NCBI RefSeq assembly: GCF_041051975.1
Contig: NZ_CP163435.1
Span: 1,116,001-1,180,000 of the forward strand
Length of the DNA: 64,000 bases
Direction: 5' to 3'
Source: Streptomyces sp. R21
GTDB taxonomy: Bacteria; Actinomycetota; Actinomycetes; Streptomycetales; Streptomycetaceae
Shown here: positions 16,281 through 24,990 of the stretch, piece after piece
Position numbering within the stretch: the first letter of the stretch is position 1
Layout of the letters: each line of letters starts with the position of its first letter
Translations under genes and position numbers: made by a program
Notes under the pieces: model-generated
The model's input: only the letters and a program-made list of their open reading frames with translations
What the model was told of the DNA's origin: nothing
The model's database searches: none

Positions 16281-17327
16281 TCAGATGCCGCGGCGCTTCC
16301 AGGACTCCCACCACAGCCACTCCCGGCCGCGTTCGGCCACGGCCGACCACACCAGCGGCTGAAGATAGGGCATCGTCTTCGGGCCGATCCGCCGTCGTAG
16401 GCGCAGCGCGCGGTACTCGGGCAGCGCCGCGTACCCCGGCAGGCACTGTTCGGCGAACGCCACGCACTCGTCGACCGGAACGATCCCGGTGCGCCCCCGG
16501 TCGTAGGCCCGGTAGGCCCGGCGCAGCGCGAAGCGGGCGAGCCGGGTGTGGACCTCGTCGGCCAGGCGGTCGGCCTGGGGCAGCCGGTCGGCGCATTTTT
16601 CGAGCACCGAGTCGAAGGCCACGAGGCGTTGGCGCAGGTCGTCGAGTTGACCGCCGAAGTCGGTGGTGGACATGTTCTTGCCGTGCACGCGGTAGAAGGC
16701 CTGATCCGCGCCGCGTACGTAACCGACGTCGGCGTGTGCGGCGAGCCGCATCCACATCTCGATGTCGCCCGCGTGCGGCAACGCCGGATCGTAGCCGCCG
16801 ACCGTGCGCTGGAGGCTGGTGCGGACGACGACCTCCGGCGAGGTGATGCAGCCGGTGCCTTCGCGGAAGCGCCGCTCCAGCCACTCCTGCCCGGGATAGA
16901 CGACCGAGCCTGTGCTGCGGGTACGGGCCGGTGGCAGCGGGCCGCCGTGCTGGAAGTGCAGGGGGCGCCCGTAGGCGAAACCCGCCTCGGGGTGGGCGTC
17001 CAGGAGCGCGGCGGCCCGGACCAGTGCGCCCGGGACGAGCCGGTCGTCGGCGGACAGGAGGGCCACGTAGTCGCCGTCGGCCCACTCCAGCAGGCCCTCG
17101 TTGTAGGTGGCGATATGGCCCTTGTTGGTTGCGTGGACGCGGACTTCGATGCGCGGGTCGGAGGCGGCCAGTTTGGTCGCGGTCTCCGCCGAGTCGTCGG
17201 GCGAGGCGTCGTCGATGATGAGGACCCGGACGTCAACGCCGTCCTGCTCGTCCAGGACGCTGCTCACGCAGTCGGCGAGGAAATGGCCGTACTTGTAGCA
17301 GGGGATCACAACACTGACGGTGGTCAT
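16281..17327 (-). CDS. Glycosyltransferase family 2 protein
   Basis: 348 residues from ATG 17327, chosen because TVSVVIPCYKYGHFL is the true start of the GT-A fold; sequence further upstream is not conserved-looking. Blocks seen are VLIIDDASPDDSAET, ATNKGHIATYNEGL, the catalytic-metal region LLSADDRLVPGAL (near 95), and GDIEMWMRLA (near 205). The C-terminal 120 residues are helical and basic. It is a likely repeat-unit glycosyltransferase working at the inner membrane face. It lies 56 bases downstream of the large secreted protein's stop on the same strand and may be co-transcribed with it. Confidence 0.87.
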   Translation of the reverse strand: MTTVSVVIPCYKYGHFLADCVSSVLDEQDGVDVRVLIIDDASPDDSAETATKLAASDPRIEVRVHATNKGHIATYNEGLLEWADGDYVALLSADDRLVPGALVRAAALLDAHPEAGFAYGRPLHFQHGGPLPPARTRSTGSVVYPGQEWLERRFREGTGCITSPEVVVRTSLQRTVGGYDPALPHAGDIEMWMRLAAHADVGYVRGADQAFYRVHGKNMSTTDFGGQLDDLRQRLVAFDSVLEKCADRLPQADRLADEVHTRLARFALRRAYRAYDRGRTGIVPVDECVAFAEQCLPGYAALPEYRALRLRRRIGPKTMPYLQPLVWSAVAERGREWLWWESWKRRGI

Positions 17328-17383
17328 CGGTGAGAAAGCCAATCCCCGGTGCCGGCCCCGCGGGAGGCCGGCACCGGTGGGCA

Positions 17384-20300
17384 CTAGTGCTTCTTGCGGA
17401 CGGTCTTGCTGGTCAGGGTCCAGCTCTGGGACTTCACCGTGTGGTGGTCCTTGTCCCTGGCCGTGATCGTGACCTTGAACCGTGTGCCGTCCGGCAGTGG
17501 GGCGGAGAGGTGGACGGACATCTTGTGCGTGGCCCGGTCGTAGGAGGTGACGGCGGTGACGTGGAGCTTCTTGGCGTCGGCCGCCTTGGCGCCCGGCAGG
17601 ATGGTCACGGTCGCCTTGAGGGACGACAGCTTCACCTTGGCGGGCAGGGTCGTGACGAGGGGGGCGTCGGCGTCGGCGGTGTGCGACAGCGAGGATCCGG
17701 TCACCTCCGAGGTGCCCGACGTCAGCGACGCGGACGGGTTGTCGGCGGTGAAGACGGGGCCGACCCAGTAGTTCGCGGATCCGTAGGAGCCGCTGGGGAA
17801 GGCCACGTCGCTGCCGTACCGGTACAGCCCGTTGTGGGCCGAGTCGATGTCGGCGGTGGCGGTCAGCGGGTAGGACTTGTGGGCTGCCGCGAAGTAGCCG
17901 CCGTCCACCGCGTAGTTGCCGTTCGGCGCGTGGTAGGAGACGACGTACGCGGTGTCGGCGGTGATCGCCACCGGGGTCGCGAAGGTCATCGTCTGCCAGC
18001 CGGAGGCCGACTCGCTGGTGAAGGTGCCGGAGGCGAGGAGCGTGCCGGAGGCGGACCAGAGGCTGCCAGTGTGGGTTCCGGTGTTGCCGGTGCCCTTGTA
18101 GAAGGTGACGCCGGTGACCCAGCCGCTCGCCGAGGACTGGAACCGGGTGCCCAGCTCAAGGGAGTTGGGGTCGTTGGTGACGTCGGGCGTGGCCGGCACG
18201 GCGGAGGTGTTCCACAGCGTGCAGGGACAGGTGACCGCGGGCGGGGTCGAGCTGGTGGTGAAGCTCCAGGTGACCGGGGCGCCCATCTCGTTGCCCCACA
18301 GGTCGGCGGCCTGGACGGAGGCGGTGTACGTGGTGTGCAGCTCCAGCTCCGTCGACGGTGTGAAGGTCGCCTTGTTCGCCGCGGGGAGCGTCTTGGTGCC
18401 CGGCACGGTGTTGCCGCTCGGGTCCTTCACGGTGAACGTCAGGTTGTCGGCGTCGATGGCGTGGTCGAACACGGCGGACATCGGTGCCGTGATCGACGCG
18501 CCGGTCGCCCCCGAGGTCGGCGAGGTCGAGGTGACGGTGGGCGGCGTCGTGCTGGCCGTCGAGGTGTCCAGCACCACGTCGACCCAGTAGTTGCTGCCCG
18601 AGGAGGCGGAGGACGGGAAGGCGCTGGTCGAGCCGTAGTGGTAGAGGCCGTTGCCGCCGTCGGTGCCGGACTTGAGCGCCGTGAGCGGGGCCAGGCCGGC
18701 GTCGCTGTCGGAGAAGTATCCGCCGTCGTAGGAGTATCCGCCGTTGGGCGCGAAGTACGAGGCGACGTAGGTGGTGTTGGCCTTGACCGTCACCGGGGTG
18801 GCGAAGTTCAGCTGCTGCCAGCCGGACGCCGTCTCGCCTGTGAAGGTGCCGGTGGCAAGGCGGGTGCCGGAGGCGCTCCACAGGCTGCCGGTGTGGGTGC
18901 CCGTGTTGTAGGGCGACTTGTAGAAGCGGACGCCGGTGATCGATCCGGCCACCGTGGTGCGGATCTTGACGCCGAGCTCCAGCGAGCCGCCGTCGCCGCC
19001 GTTGACCGTGCCGGGCACGGCGGTGGCGGGCCAGATCGTGCACGGGCAGGCCTGCGGGCCGACGGTCACCGGGACGGTGGTGACGGCGCCCATGTTGACG
19101 CTGTCGTCGACCGCGCGGACCTTGATGGACGCCGAGCCCGGGGCCGTCGGGGTCCAGCTGTAGGTCCAGGACCCCAGGCCGGTCGCCGCGTTCCAGGTGG
19201 TACCGCCGTCCGTGGACACCTCCACACGGGCCACCACACCGCCGGAGTCGGTGGCGGTGCCCTTGATGGTGACCGGCTTGAGGGCCGGGACAGTGACTCC
19301 GGAGGCCGGGATCGTCACGGTGACGGACGGGCCGGTGGTGTCGGTGGAGGCCGTGGCGGCGGTGAGGTTGCTCTGCCGGGACAGCGGCTGGACACCCATG
19401 TCGGCGAGGATGTTCAGCGTCGCCTGCTGCATGCGGACGTCCTCGGTGACCACCGTGTCATCGGGGTTGTACGTGGGGATGTTGGTCAGGCCCCACGACC
19501 ACTGCACGGTCCCCGACCCGAACACCAGGGCCCCGGAGGTCTGGTCGCGGAACTCGACGAGATTGTGCGTCGCGGTGCCGTTGCCGTACATGTTGCCCCA
19601 GTCGAGGCGGTACTTGCCGTCGGTGATGTCCACCGTCGTGGACGACAGGTCGATCTGCCCGGCGGGTCTGGTGGCGTTCTCCAGGTCGCTGTCCCACTCG
19701 TAACCGAGGGTGCCGGCCGGGAAGGTGGCGGTCTGGCTCGACGTCAGGTTCGCGATCGAGGTGCCCCGCCACAGCCGGTTCTTCCCGTAGGAGCCGGGGA
19801 CGGTGATCGCGTCGCTGCGGGAACCGTTCACCTGGAACATGGAGCCGGTGAGGATGTTCGGCGGCTGGTAGGTCTGGCCGTAGTTGGTGCTGGCCGGGTC
19901 CATCCATGTGCCGGTCCAGCTGCCGCTGGGGTCGGCGATGCCGTTGTTCTGCGCCATCTTGGTCATCTTGTAGCAGACCAGGGTCCGGTTCGCCGTACTG
20001 GTGCCGTCGATGCTGGGCGCGAGCCGGGTCTTCCAGAAGACCTCGTTGCCGCTGAAGAAGGCCTGCCTGACGCCGGCCTTTCTGGCCGCCAGGACATTGG
20101 AGTACTGGCTCTGCGTCCAGTACTCGTCGTGGCCGGAGGACATGTACACCTTGTGGTTCTTCAGCAGGGTGGCGCCATTGGTCGACACGTCCACGCCGGA
20201 CAGATAGCTGACGTCGTAGCCGTTGCGTTCCAGCCAGGACAGCATCATGAACTCGGAGCCGTAGATGCCGTTGTCACCGCCGATGTCCAGCGGCCGGTTG

Positions 20301-20980
20301 TAGCTGACCTCGTAGGCCCGGCCGTCCGGCGCGGGACCCGCGCCGCCGTAGAGATCCTGGCCGCCGTAGTCGTTGTAGGCCTGCCAGGTCTGGTCGCTGG
20401 TCTGCACGACGACGTCGGAGGTGCTGGAGTCCTTGCGGACGACGAAGGGGTACGGCATCAGGCCGTCGCCGTCCGTCTGGGTCAGGTTGGCGATGTACAG
20501 GCCGGACACGGCGTCGCTGGGCACAGTCCAGCTCGCGGTCACGGGCCAGTTGCCGCAGTCGACCAGGCCGGTGCCCGCCTTGGTGGTGCAATTGGCAGGC
20601 TTGGTGGCGTAGTTGGCGGGATAGGTCACCGCCGCCTGGGCCGCGGTCGACATCTCGCGGGCGCCGTCGCCGCCGTACCAGCCCAGGCGGTAGATCTCGA
20701 TGTGGTACGAGACCTTCGACTGGACCTTGAACTGGACGGTGTCACCGGCCTGAAGGCTCTCCTTGGTGGAGAACCCCTGGATGTCACCGTAGGCGTTGGG
20801 CGAGAACCAGTCGGACATCGGGCTGCCCGCCTTGGAGTTCTCACAGACGATGGCGTTCGAGCCCGATCCGCACGGATCGGCCGCCGCCTGGGCGGGCACG
20901 GCCCCCGGGAGCACCGCCCAAATCAACGCTGCCGCGACGGCGAGGCGGCCGCCCCGGAGCCGTCTGCTCCATCTGTTCAT
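17384..20980 (-). CDS. Large secreted protein: N,N-dimethylformamidase-beta-like domain, Ig-like domains and two DUF4082 modules
   Basis: 1198 residues with a clear signal peptide (cleavage near residue 33). Residues about 40-540 resemble the C-terminal part of the N,N-dimethylformamidase beta subunit (IYRLGWYGGDGAREM, DIGGDNGIYGSEFMMLSWLERNGYD, SSGHDEYWTQSQ, FFSGNEVFWKTR). A bacterial Ig-like domain covers about 548-640, the first DUF4082 about 645-800, a Big_5-like Ig domain about 805-910 and the second DUF4082 about 917-1070. A basic C-terminal region ends in KKH. DUF4082 and Ig modules are commonly found on exported glycan-associated proteins. It is probably extracellular and binds or processes the polysaccharide made by this locus. 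Substrate unknown; true formamidase activity is doubtful. Confidence 0.82.
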   Translation of the reverse strand: MNRWSRRLRGGRLAVAAALIWAVLPGAVPAQAAADPCGSGSNAIVCENSKAGSPMSDWFSPNAYGDIQGFSTKESLQAGDTVQFKVQSKVSYHIEIYRLGWYGGDGAREMSTAAQAAVTYPANYATKPANCTTKAGTGLVDCGNWPVTASWTVPSDAVSGLYIANLTQTDGDGLMPYPFVVRKDSSTSDVVVQTSDQTWQAYNDYGGQDLYGGAGPAPDGRAYEVSYNRPLDIGGDNGIYGSEFMMLSWLERNGYDVSYLSGVDVSTNGATLLKNHKVYMSSGHDEYWTQSQYSNVLAARKAGVRQAFFSGNEVFWKTRLAPSIDGTSTANRTLVCYKMTKMAQNNGIADPSGSWTGTWMDPASTNYGQTYQPPNILTGSMFQVNGSRSDAITVPGSYGKNRLWRGTSIANLTSSQTATFPAGTLGYEWDSDLENATRPAGQIDLSSTTVDITDGKYRLDWGNMYGNGTATHNLVEFRDQTSGALVFGSGTVQWSWGLTNIPTYNPDDTVVTEDVRMQQATLNILADMGVQPLSRQSNLTAATASTDTTGPSVTVTIPASGVTVPALKPVTIKGTATDSGGVVARVEVSTDGGTTWNAATGLGSWTYSWTPTAPGSASIKVRAVDDSVNMGAVTTVPVTVGPQACPCTIWPATAVPGTVNGGDGGSLELGVKIRTTVAGSITGVRFYKSPYNTGTHTGSLWSASGTRLATGTFTGETASGWQQLNFATPVTVKANTTYVASYFAPNGGYSYDGGYFSDSDAGLAPLTALKSGTDGGNGLYHYGSTSAFPSSASSGSNYWVDVVLDTSTASTTPPTVTSTSPTSGATGASITAPMSAVFDHAIDADNLTFTVKDPSGNTVPGTKTLPAANKATFTPSTELELHTTYTASVQAADLWGNEMGAPVTWSFTTSSTPPAVTCPCTLWNTSAVPATPDVTNDPNSLELGTRFQSSASGWVTGVTFYKGTGNTGTHTGSLWSASGTLLASGTFTSESASGWQTMTFATPVAITADTAYVVSYHAPNGNYAVDGGYFAAAHKSYPLTATADIDSAHNGLYRYGSDVAFPSGSYGSANYWVGPVFTADNPSASLTSGTSEVTGSSLSHTADADAPLVTTLPAKVKLSSLKATVTILPGAKAADAKKLHVTAVTSYDRATHKMSVHLSAPLPDGTRFKVTITARDKDHHTVKSQSWTLTSKTVRKKH
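17770..19048 (-). repeat. Duplicated DUF4082 module within the large secreted protein
   Basis: Two copies of a ~155-residue module are about 270 residues apart in the protein, one encoded near 18580-19048 and the other near 17770-18232. They share the start CPCT.W....VP, the block TGVRFYK/TGVTFYK, and NTGTHTGSLWSASGT, and end at N-YWV. An Ig-like domain separates them. This is a domain duplication rather than a DNA tandem repeat. The boundaries are approximate. Confidence 0.75.
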
Positions 20981-21048
20981 GTGTACCTCTCAGCGGTGCT
21001 GTGCTGGACCGACACCTGAAGTCGGGGGGTGCGTGATGCGGGGACCGG

Positions 21049-22167
21049 TCAGCCGCGGAGCGCGTCGGCGAACACGTCGACGACCCGCTGCTGCTGGTCG
21101 GGGGTGATCTGCGGGAAGAGCGGGAGCGAGAGGATCCGCTCCGCCGCCCTCTCGGCGTTCGGGAAGTCGCCCCGGGTGTGGCCGAGATGGCGGTACGCCG
21201 GTGTGAGGTGGACCGGGGCGGGATAGTGCACGCCCGCGCCGATGCCCTCGGCGTTGAGCTTGCCGACGATGTCGTCACGGTCGGCGCCGGCGACCTGCAC
21301 GACGTACAGGTGCCAGACGTGGACGTTGCCGTCGGCCGTCGTCGGCAGGACGACCCGCCCGGCGGCCGCCAGGTCGGCGAGCAGCGTGTCGTAGTGGGCC
21401 GCGGCCGCCCGACGGGCCGCGTTGCCGTCGGCCAGCCTCGCCAGCTTCGCCCGCAGGACGACGGCCTGCAGTCCGTCCAGGCGGCTGTTGAACCCAGGTA
21501 CGTCGTGGCGGTACTTGGCGACGCCGCCGTGGTTCGCGATCGCGCGCACCAGACCCGCGAGTTCCTCGTCGTCGGTGAGCACCGCGCCCGCGTCGCCGTA
21601 GGCGCCCAGGTTCTTGCCCGGGTAGAAGCTGGTGGCCGCGATCCCTCCGCTGCCCGGGGACCGTCCGTCGTGGGTCGCGCCCTGGCACTGGGCGGCATCC
21701 TCGACTACCCGTACGCGGTCGGGCAGTTGACCGGCCAGCCCGGTGACCTCGGCCAACTGCCCGTACAGATGCACCGGTACGACCGCGCGGGTGTCCGGGC
21801 CGACCGCGTCCAGCGCGGCCTGGGGGTCGAGCAGATGGCTGTCGGGCAGGCAGTCCGCCAGGACCGGTCGTGCGCCGGTCCTGGCCACCGCGCCCGCGGT
21901 GGCGATGAAGGTGTTGGCGGGTATCACGACCTCGTCGCCGGGCCCCGCTCCGCTCACCCGCAGGGCGAGTTCGACGGCGTCGGTGCCGTTGGCGACGCCC
22001 ACGCAGTGCGCGACACCACCGAACTGCGCATACTCGCGCTCGAATTGGCGGACCTCGTCGCCGCCGACGAACGCGGTGTTGGCCAGGACCCGGTCGAATC
22101 CGGCCCGTACCTCGTCGGCGACTTCCTCGTGGGCCGCCTTGAGGTCCACAAGCGGAATCTGGTTCAT
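21049..22167 (-). CDS. DegT/DnrJ/EryC1/StrS sugar aminotransferase (WbpE/WlbC-like)
   Basis: 372 residues, normal for PLP-dependent sugar aminotransferases. IPLVDLKAAHEEV at the N terminus, CVGVANGTDAVELAL, PVHLYGQ, VVEDAAQCQGA (Asp binds the PLP ring nitrogen) and the Schiff-base lysine in TSFYPGKNLGAYGDAGA are all present. The VDLK start and overall layout fit WbpE/WlbC or FdtB/QdtB enzymes, which aminate C3 of a keto sugar using glutamate. It is the last gene of the leftward operon and is coupled to the NeuD-like acetyltransferase gene by an ATGA overlap. With the Gfo/Idh dehydrogenase (24991) and the acetyltransferase at 803, it would complete a 3-acetamido sugar branch. Which of the two aminotransferases serves which branch is inferred. 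Confidence 0.88.
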   Translation of the reverse strand: MNQIPLVDLKAAHEEVADEVRAGFDRVLANTAFVGGDEVRQFEREYAQFGGVAHCVGVANGTDAVELALRVSGAGPGDEVVIPANTFIATAGAVARTGARPVLADCLPDSHLLDPQAALDAVGPDTRAVVPVHLYGQLAEVTGLAGQLPDRVRVVEDAAQCQGATHDGRSPGSGGIAATSFYPGKNLGAYGDAGAVLTDDEELAGLVRAIANHGGVAKYRHDVPGFNSRLDGLQAVVLRAKLARLADGNAARRAAAAHYDTLLADLAAAGRVVLPTTADGNVHVWHLYVVQVAGADRDDIVGKLNAEGIGAGVHYPAPVHLTPAYRHLGHTRGDFPNAERAAERILSLPLFPQITPDQQQRVVDVFADALRG

Positions 22168-22853
22168 GTCAGCGGTCCCCCCACTGTTCGTGTCACAAGT
22201 TCGTCCAGCGCGGGCGCGGGCGCCGCGCGCAGTCGCCGGGCCGGGCTCCCCACCCAGACCTCGCCCGGCGGCACATCGCCGAGCACGGCGCTCCCCATTC
22301 CGATCAGCGACCAGGCGCCGACCGTCGTGCTCTCCCTCACCAGGGCCCCGGAACCGGCATAGGCGCCCCGCTCCAGCCGTACGCCGCCGCCCAGGCGGAC
22401 GCCGGACGCGAGCGTGGCGTAGTCCTCGACCACGTCGTCGTGGGTGAGGACGACCTGCGGCATCACCGCGACATGCGCGCCCACGTGCACGGCGGCGGTC
22501 AGGACGCAGTGCGCGAGCAGGACCGAGCCGGGTCCGACCTCGGAGGTCGCCGACACCGCCGCCGTCGGGTGGATCACGCTGGCGTAGCGGTCCGTGGGCA
22601 GGTCGAGCCTGCGGACCAGCCGGGCGCGGGCCGCGTAGTCCCTGGGGTTGCCCACGCAGATCACCACCCGGGCGTCGGGCAGGTCATGGACCAGGTCGCA
22701 GCCGCCGAGGACGGGCACGCCGTCCACCTCGGTGCCGTGCAGGGCGGCGTTGTCGTCGAGGTGTCCGAGCAGCTTGAGGTCGCCCGCGTCCCGTACGGCC
22801 TGTGCGGTCTCCCGGGCGAAGCCGCCCGCGCCGATGATCACAAGTGCGGTCAT
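22164..22853 (-). CDS. NeuD/PglD-family sugar O/N-acetyltransferase
   Basis: 229 residues. The N-terminal Rossmann-like half begins ALVIIGAGGFARET and contains VVICVGNPRDYAAR; the C-terminal half is a left-handed beta-helix with hexapeptide repeats (IHPTAAVSATSEVGPGSVLLA, then LASGVRLGGGVRLERGAYAG) and the ending VWVGSPARRLR. This two-domain form is that of NeuD, PglD and PerB, which acetylate a 4-amino (or hydroxyl) group of a UDP-sugar with acetyl-CoA. It is coupled on both sides (ATGA overlaps) between two aminotransferase genes, so one of them likely supplies its amino-sugar substrate. Confidence 0.87.
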   Translation of the reverse strand: MTALVIIGAGGFARETAQAVRDAGDLKLLGHLDDNAALHGTEVDGVPVLGGCDLVHDLPDARVVICVGNPRDYAARARLVRRLDLPTDRYASVIHPTAAVSATSEVGPGSVLLAHCVLTAAVHVGAHVAVMPQVVLTHDDVVEDYATLASGVRLGGGVRLERGAYAGSGALVRESTTVGAWSLIGMGSAVLGDVPPGEVWVGSPARRLRAAPAPALDELVTRTVGGPLT

Positions 22854-23989
22854 TGGCGGGCCTGTTCGCGCAGTGCCGCCACCACGCGGTCCTGCTGCGC
22901 CTCGGTCATCGTGTGGAACAGCGGCAGGATCAGCGAGTCACGGCTGATCCGTTCGGTGACCGGCAGCGGCGCGCTGGGGTGGCCGGTGTAGGCGGGTTCG
23001 AGGTGCGAGGCCATGATCCCGCGCCGGGCGGAGATGCCGGCCTCGGCGAGCGCGGCCAGCAGGTCGTCCCGGCCGACGGGGAAGGCCTCGTCCAACTGCA
23101 CCCAGTACGACTGGAAGTTGCTGGTGCCGTGCGCGGGGTCGCGTACGGGGGTGAGGCCGCAGACGCCCTGCAGCAACGCGTCGTAGCGGGCCGCCAGTTC
23201 GCGGCGGCGGGCGATCATCGCGTCGAGTTTCTGGAGCTGGACCAGGCCGATCGCGGCCTGGACGTCCGTCATCCGGTAGTTGTAGCCGACCTCCAAGTAG
23301 CTTTCCAGGACCGGCTTGTTGCTCGCATGGCGCTGGGCCGCCGAGGCGTTCATCCCGTGCTCGCGCAGTCGGCGCAGGCGTGCCGCCCACTCGGCGTCGT
23401 CGGTGGTGATCATGCCGCCCTCGCCCGTGGTGACGACCTTGCGCGGGTGGAAGGACCACGCGGCGATCAGCGCGCCGTGTCCCACCGGCTTGCCGCCGAC
23501 GGTCGAGCCGATGGCGCAGGCCGCGTCCTCGACCAGCGGAAGATCCCAGTCGGCGCAGGCGGCGCGCAGGCTGTGCACATCGGCCGGTACGCCGCCCTGG
23601 TGCACGGCGAGGACGGCCTTCGTACGGGGCGTGCGGACCGCGTTCACGGTGGCCGTGGTCAGGTTGCCGGTGGCGGCGTCGACGTCGGCGAACACCGGCT
23701 CGGCCCCGACGTAGCGCACGGCGTTGGCGGTGGCGATGAACGACAGCGACGGCACCACGACCTCGTCGCCGGGTCCGATGCCGAGCGCGACCAGTGCCAG
23801 GTGCAGGGCGGTGGTGCAGGAGCTGACCGCGATGCCGTGCTCGGCGCCCACCCGCTCGGCGAAGGCCCGCTCGAAGGCGGCGACCCGGGGGCCCTGGGCG
23901 ACCCACCCCGACAGCACCGCGTCGGAGGCGGCCTTGGCCTCCTCCTCGCCGAGCCAGGGGATCATCACGGGGATGCGGTCGGTGCTCAC
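22850..23989 (-). CDS. DegT/DnrJ/EryC1/StrS aminotransferase (PglE/ArnB-like)
   Basis: 379 residues from GTG 23989, which overlaps the stop of the upstream epimerase gene (GTGA). The blocks IPVMIPWLGEEEAKAA, AVSSCTTALHLALVALG, VVPSLSFIATANAVRYVG, LVEDAACAIG and the PLP-lysine motif SFHPRKVVTTGEGGMI are those of the PglE/ArnB/PseC group, which usually aminate C4 of UDP- or dTDP-4-keto sugars. The neighbouring NeuD-like acetyltransferase supports a 4-acetamido sugar. A 4,6-dehydratase to make the keto substrate is not obvious; the SDR protein encoded next is the only candidate. An open frame runs far upstream in this phase, but the sequence before the GTG has no family similarity. Confidence 0.9.
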   Translation of the reverse strand: MSTDRIPVMIPWLGEEEAKAASDAVLSGWVAQGPRVAAFERAFAERVGAEHGIAVSSCTTALHLALVALGIGPGDEVVVPSLSFIATANAVRYVGAEPVFADVDAATGNLTTATVNAVRTPRTKAVLAVHQGGVPADVHSLRAACADWDLPLVEDAACAIGSTVGGKPVGHGALIAAWSFHPRKVVTTGEGGMITTDDAEWAARLRRLREHGMNASAAQRHASNKPVLESYLEVGYNYRMTDVQAAIGLVQLQKLDAMIARRRELAARYDALLQGVCGLTPVRDPAHGTSNFQSYWVQLDEAFPVGRDDLLAALAEAGISARRGIMASHLEPAYTGHPSAPLPVTERISRDSLILPLFHTMTEAQQDRVVAALREQARQ

Positions 23990-24960
23990 TTGGCCGCCTC
24001 CCGCTCCGCGCGCCACCACTCCACCAGGTCCTTGAGCCCCGTGCGCAGGTCGATCTGCGCGGTGAACCCGAGCCGCTCGGCGGCCTGTCGGGTCTCCGCG
24101 AGCCGCCGGCTCACGCCGTTGACCGCGCGGGCGGGCCCGTGCACCGGCTCCAGACCCGACGCGCCCATCGCCTCCAGCAGACCGTCGGCGAGTTCGCGCA
24201 GCGAGGTCTCCGTACCGCTGGCGACGTTGAACACCTCGTCGGTGAGGTCCGACTCGGCGGCCAGCACATTGGCTCTCGCGATGTCGCGGACGTCGACGAA
24301 GTCCATGGTCTGCGTGCCGTCGCCGAGGATCAGCGGCGGCTCGCCCGCCTCGATGCGCTCCATCCAGCGGATGAGCACCTCGGTGTAGAGGCCGTGGATG
24401 TCCATCCGGGGGCCGTAGACGTTGAAGTAGCGCAGCGCCACGTAGTCCAGGCCGGACATGGCGTGGAAGCTGCGCAGCATGCCCTCGTTGAAGGCCTTCG
24501 CCGCGCCGTAGAACGTGTCGTTGTTGTACGGGTGGTGGCGCTCGGTCGTGGGGAAGGCCTCGGCCATGCCGTAGACGGACGCCGAGGAGGAGGCGATCAC
24601 CTTGCCGACTCCGGCCGCGGCCGCCGCCTCCAGGACGTTGAAGGTGCCGTCGACCAGAACCTCGTTGGCGAGCCGGGGCTCCTCCGCGCACTGGGTGATG
24701 CGGATCGCCGCGAGGTGGAACACCAGGTCGGCGCCCTCGGTGACCTTCCGTACGGTCTCGGTGTCCCGGATGTCGCCCTCGACGACCTCCACGACGCCGC
24801 TGGGCAGGGCCTTGGCGAGGTTGGCCCGCCGACCGCGCACGAAGTTGTCGAGTACGACGATCTCGCGGGCGCCGCCCTCGGCGAGCAGGTCGACCAGGTT
24901 GGAGCCGATCGTGCCCGCTCCCCCGGTGACCAGGATCTTCTTTCCTCGTACGCTGTTCAA
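23986..24960 (-). CDS. Extended SDR NAD-dependent sugar epimerase/dehydratase
   Basis: 324 residues. NAD-binding GGAGTIGSNL lies near residue 13, then GDIRDTETV, FHLAAIRITQCAEEP, SSSASVYG (catalytic Ser) and YGAAK (catalytic Tyr/Lys) near 165, then RYFNVYGPRMD and DFVDVRDIARA. This is the GalE/WbpP-like extended SDR pattern. 4-epimerisation of a UDP-sugar is the default reading; a 4,6-dehydratase cannot be excluded and would fit the following aminotransferase plus acetyltransferase genes. Overlaps the downstream aminotransferase start by four bases. Start ATG 24960, 30 bases after the Gfo/Idh gene. Confidence 0.88.
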   Translation of the reverse strand: MNSVRGKKILVTGGAGTIGSNLVDLLAEGGAREIVVLDNFVRGRRANLAKALPSGVVEVVEGDIRDTETVRKVTEGADLVFHLAAIRITQCAEEPRLANEVLVDGTFNVLEAAAAAGVGKVIASSSASVYGMAEAFPTTERHHPYNNDTFYGAAKAFNEGMLRSFHAMSGLDYVALRYFNVYGPRMDIHGLYTEVLIRWMERIEAGEPPLILGDGTQTMDFVDVRDIARANVLAAESDLTDEVFNVASGTETSLRELADGLLEAMGASGLEPVHGPARAVNGVSRRLAETRQAAERLGFTAQIDLRTGLKDLVEWWRAEREAAK

Positions 24961-24990
24961 CTGCTGTGCCCTCTCGGTGAATTGATTCGC

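Noticed and set aside
17330..21019. A 1229-codon open frame on the + strand opposite the large secreted protein
   Set aside because: It is a by-product of GC-rich third positions of the minus-strand gene. It has no recognisable domain, is built of low-complexity G/R/V/D, and the opposite strand has clear signal peptide and domains.
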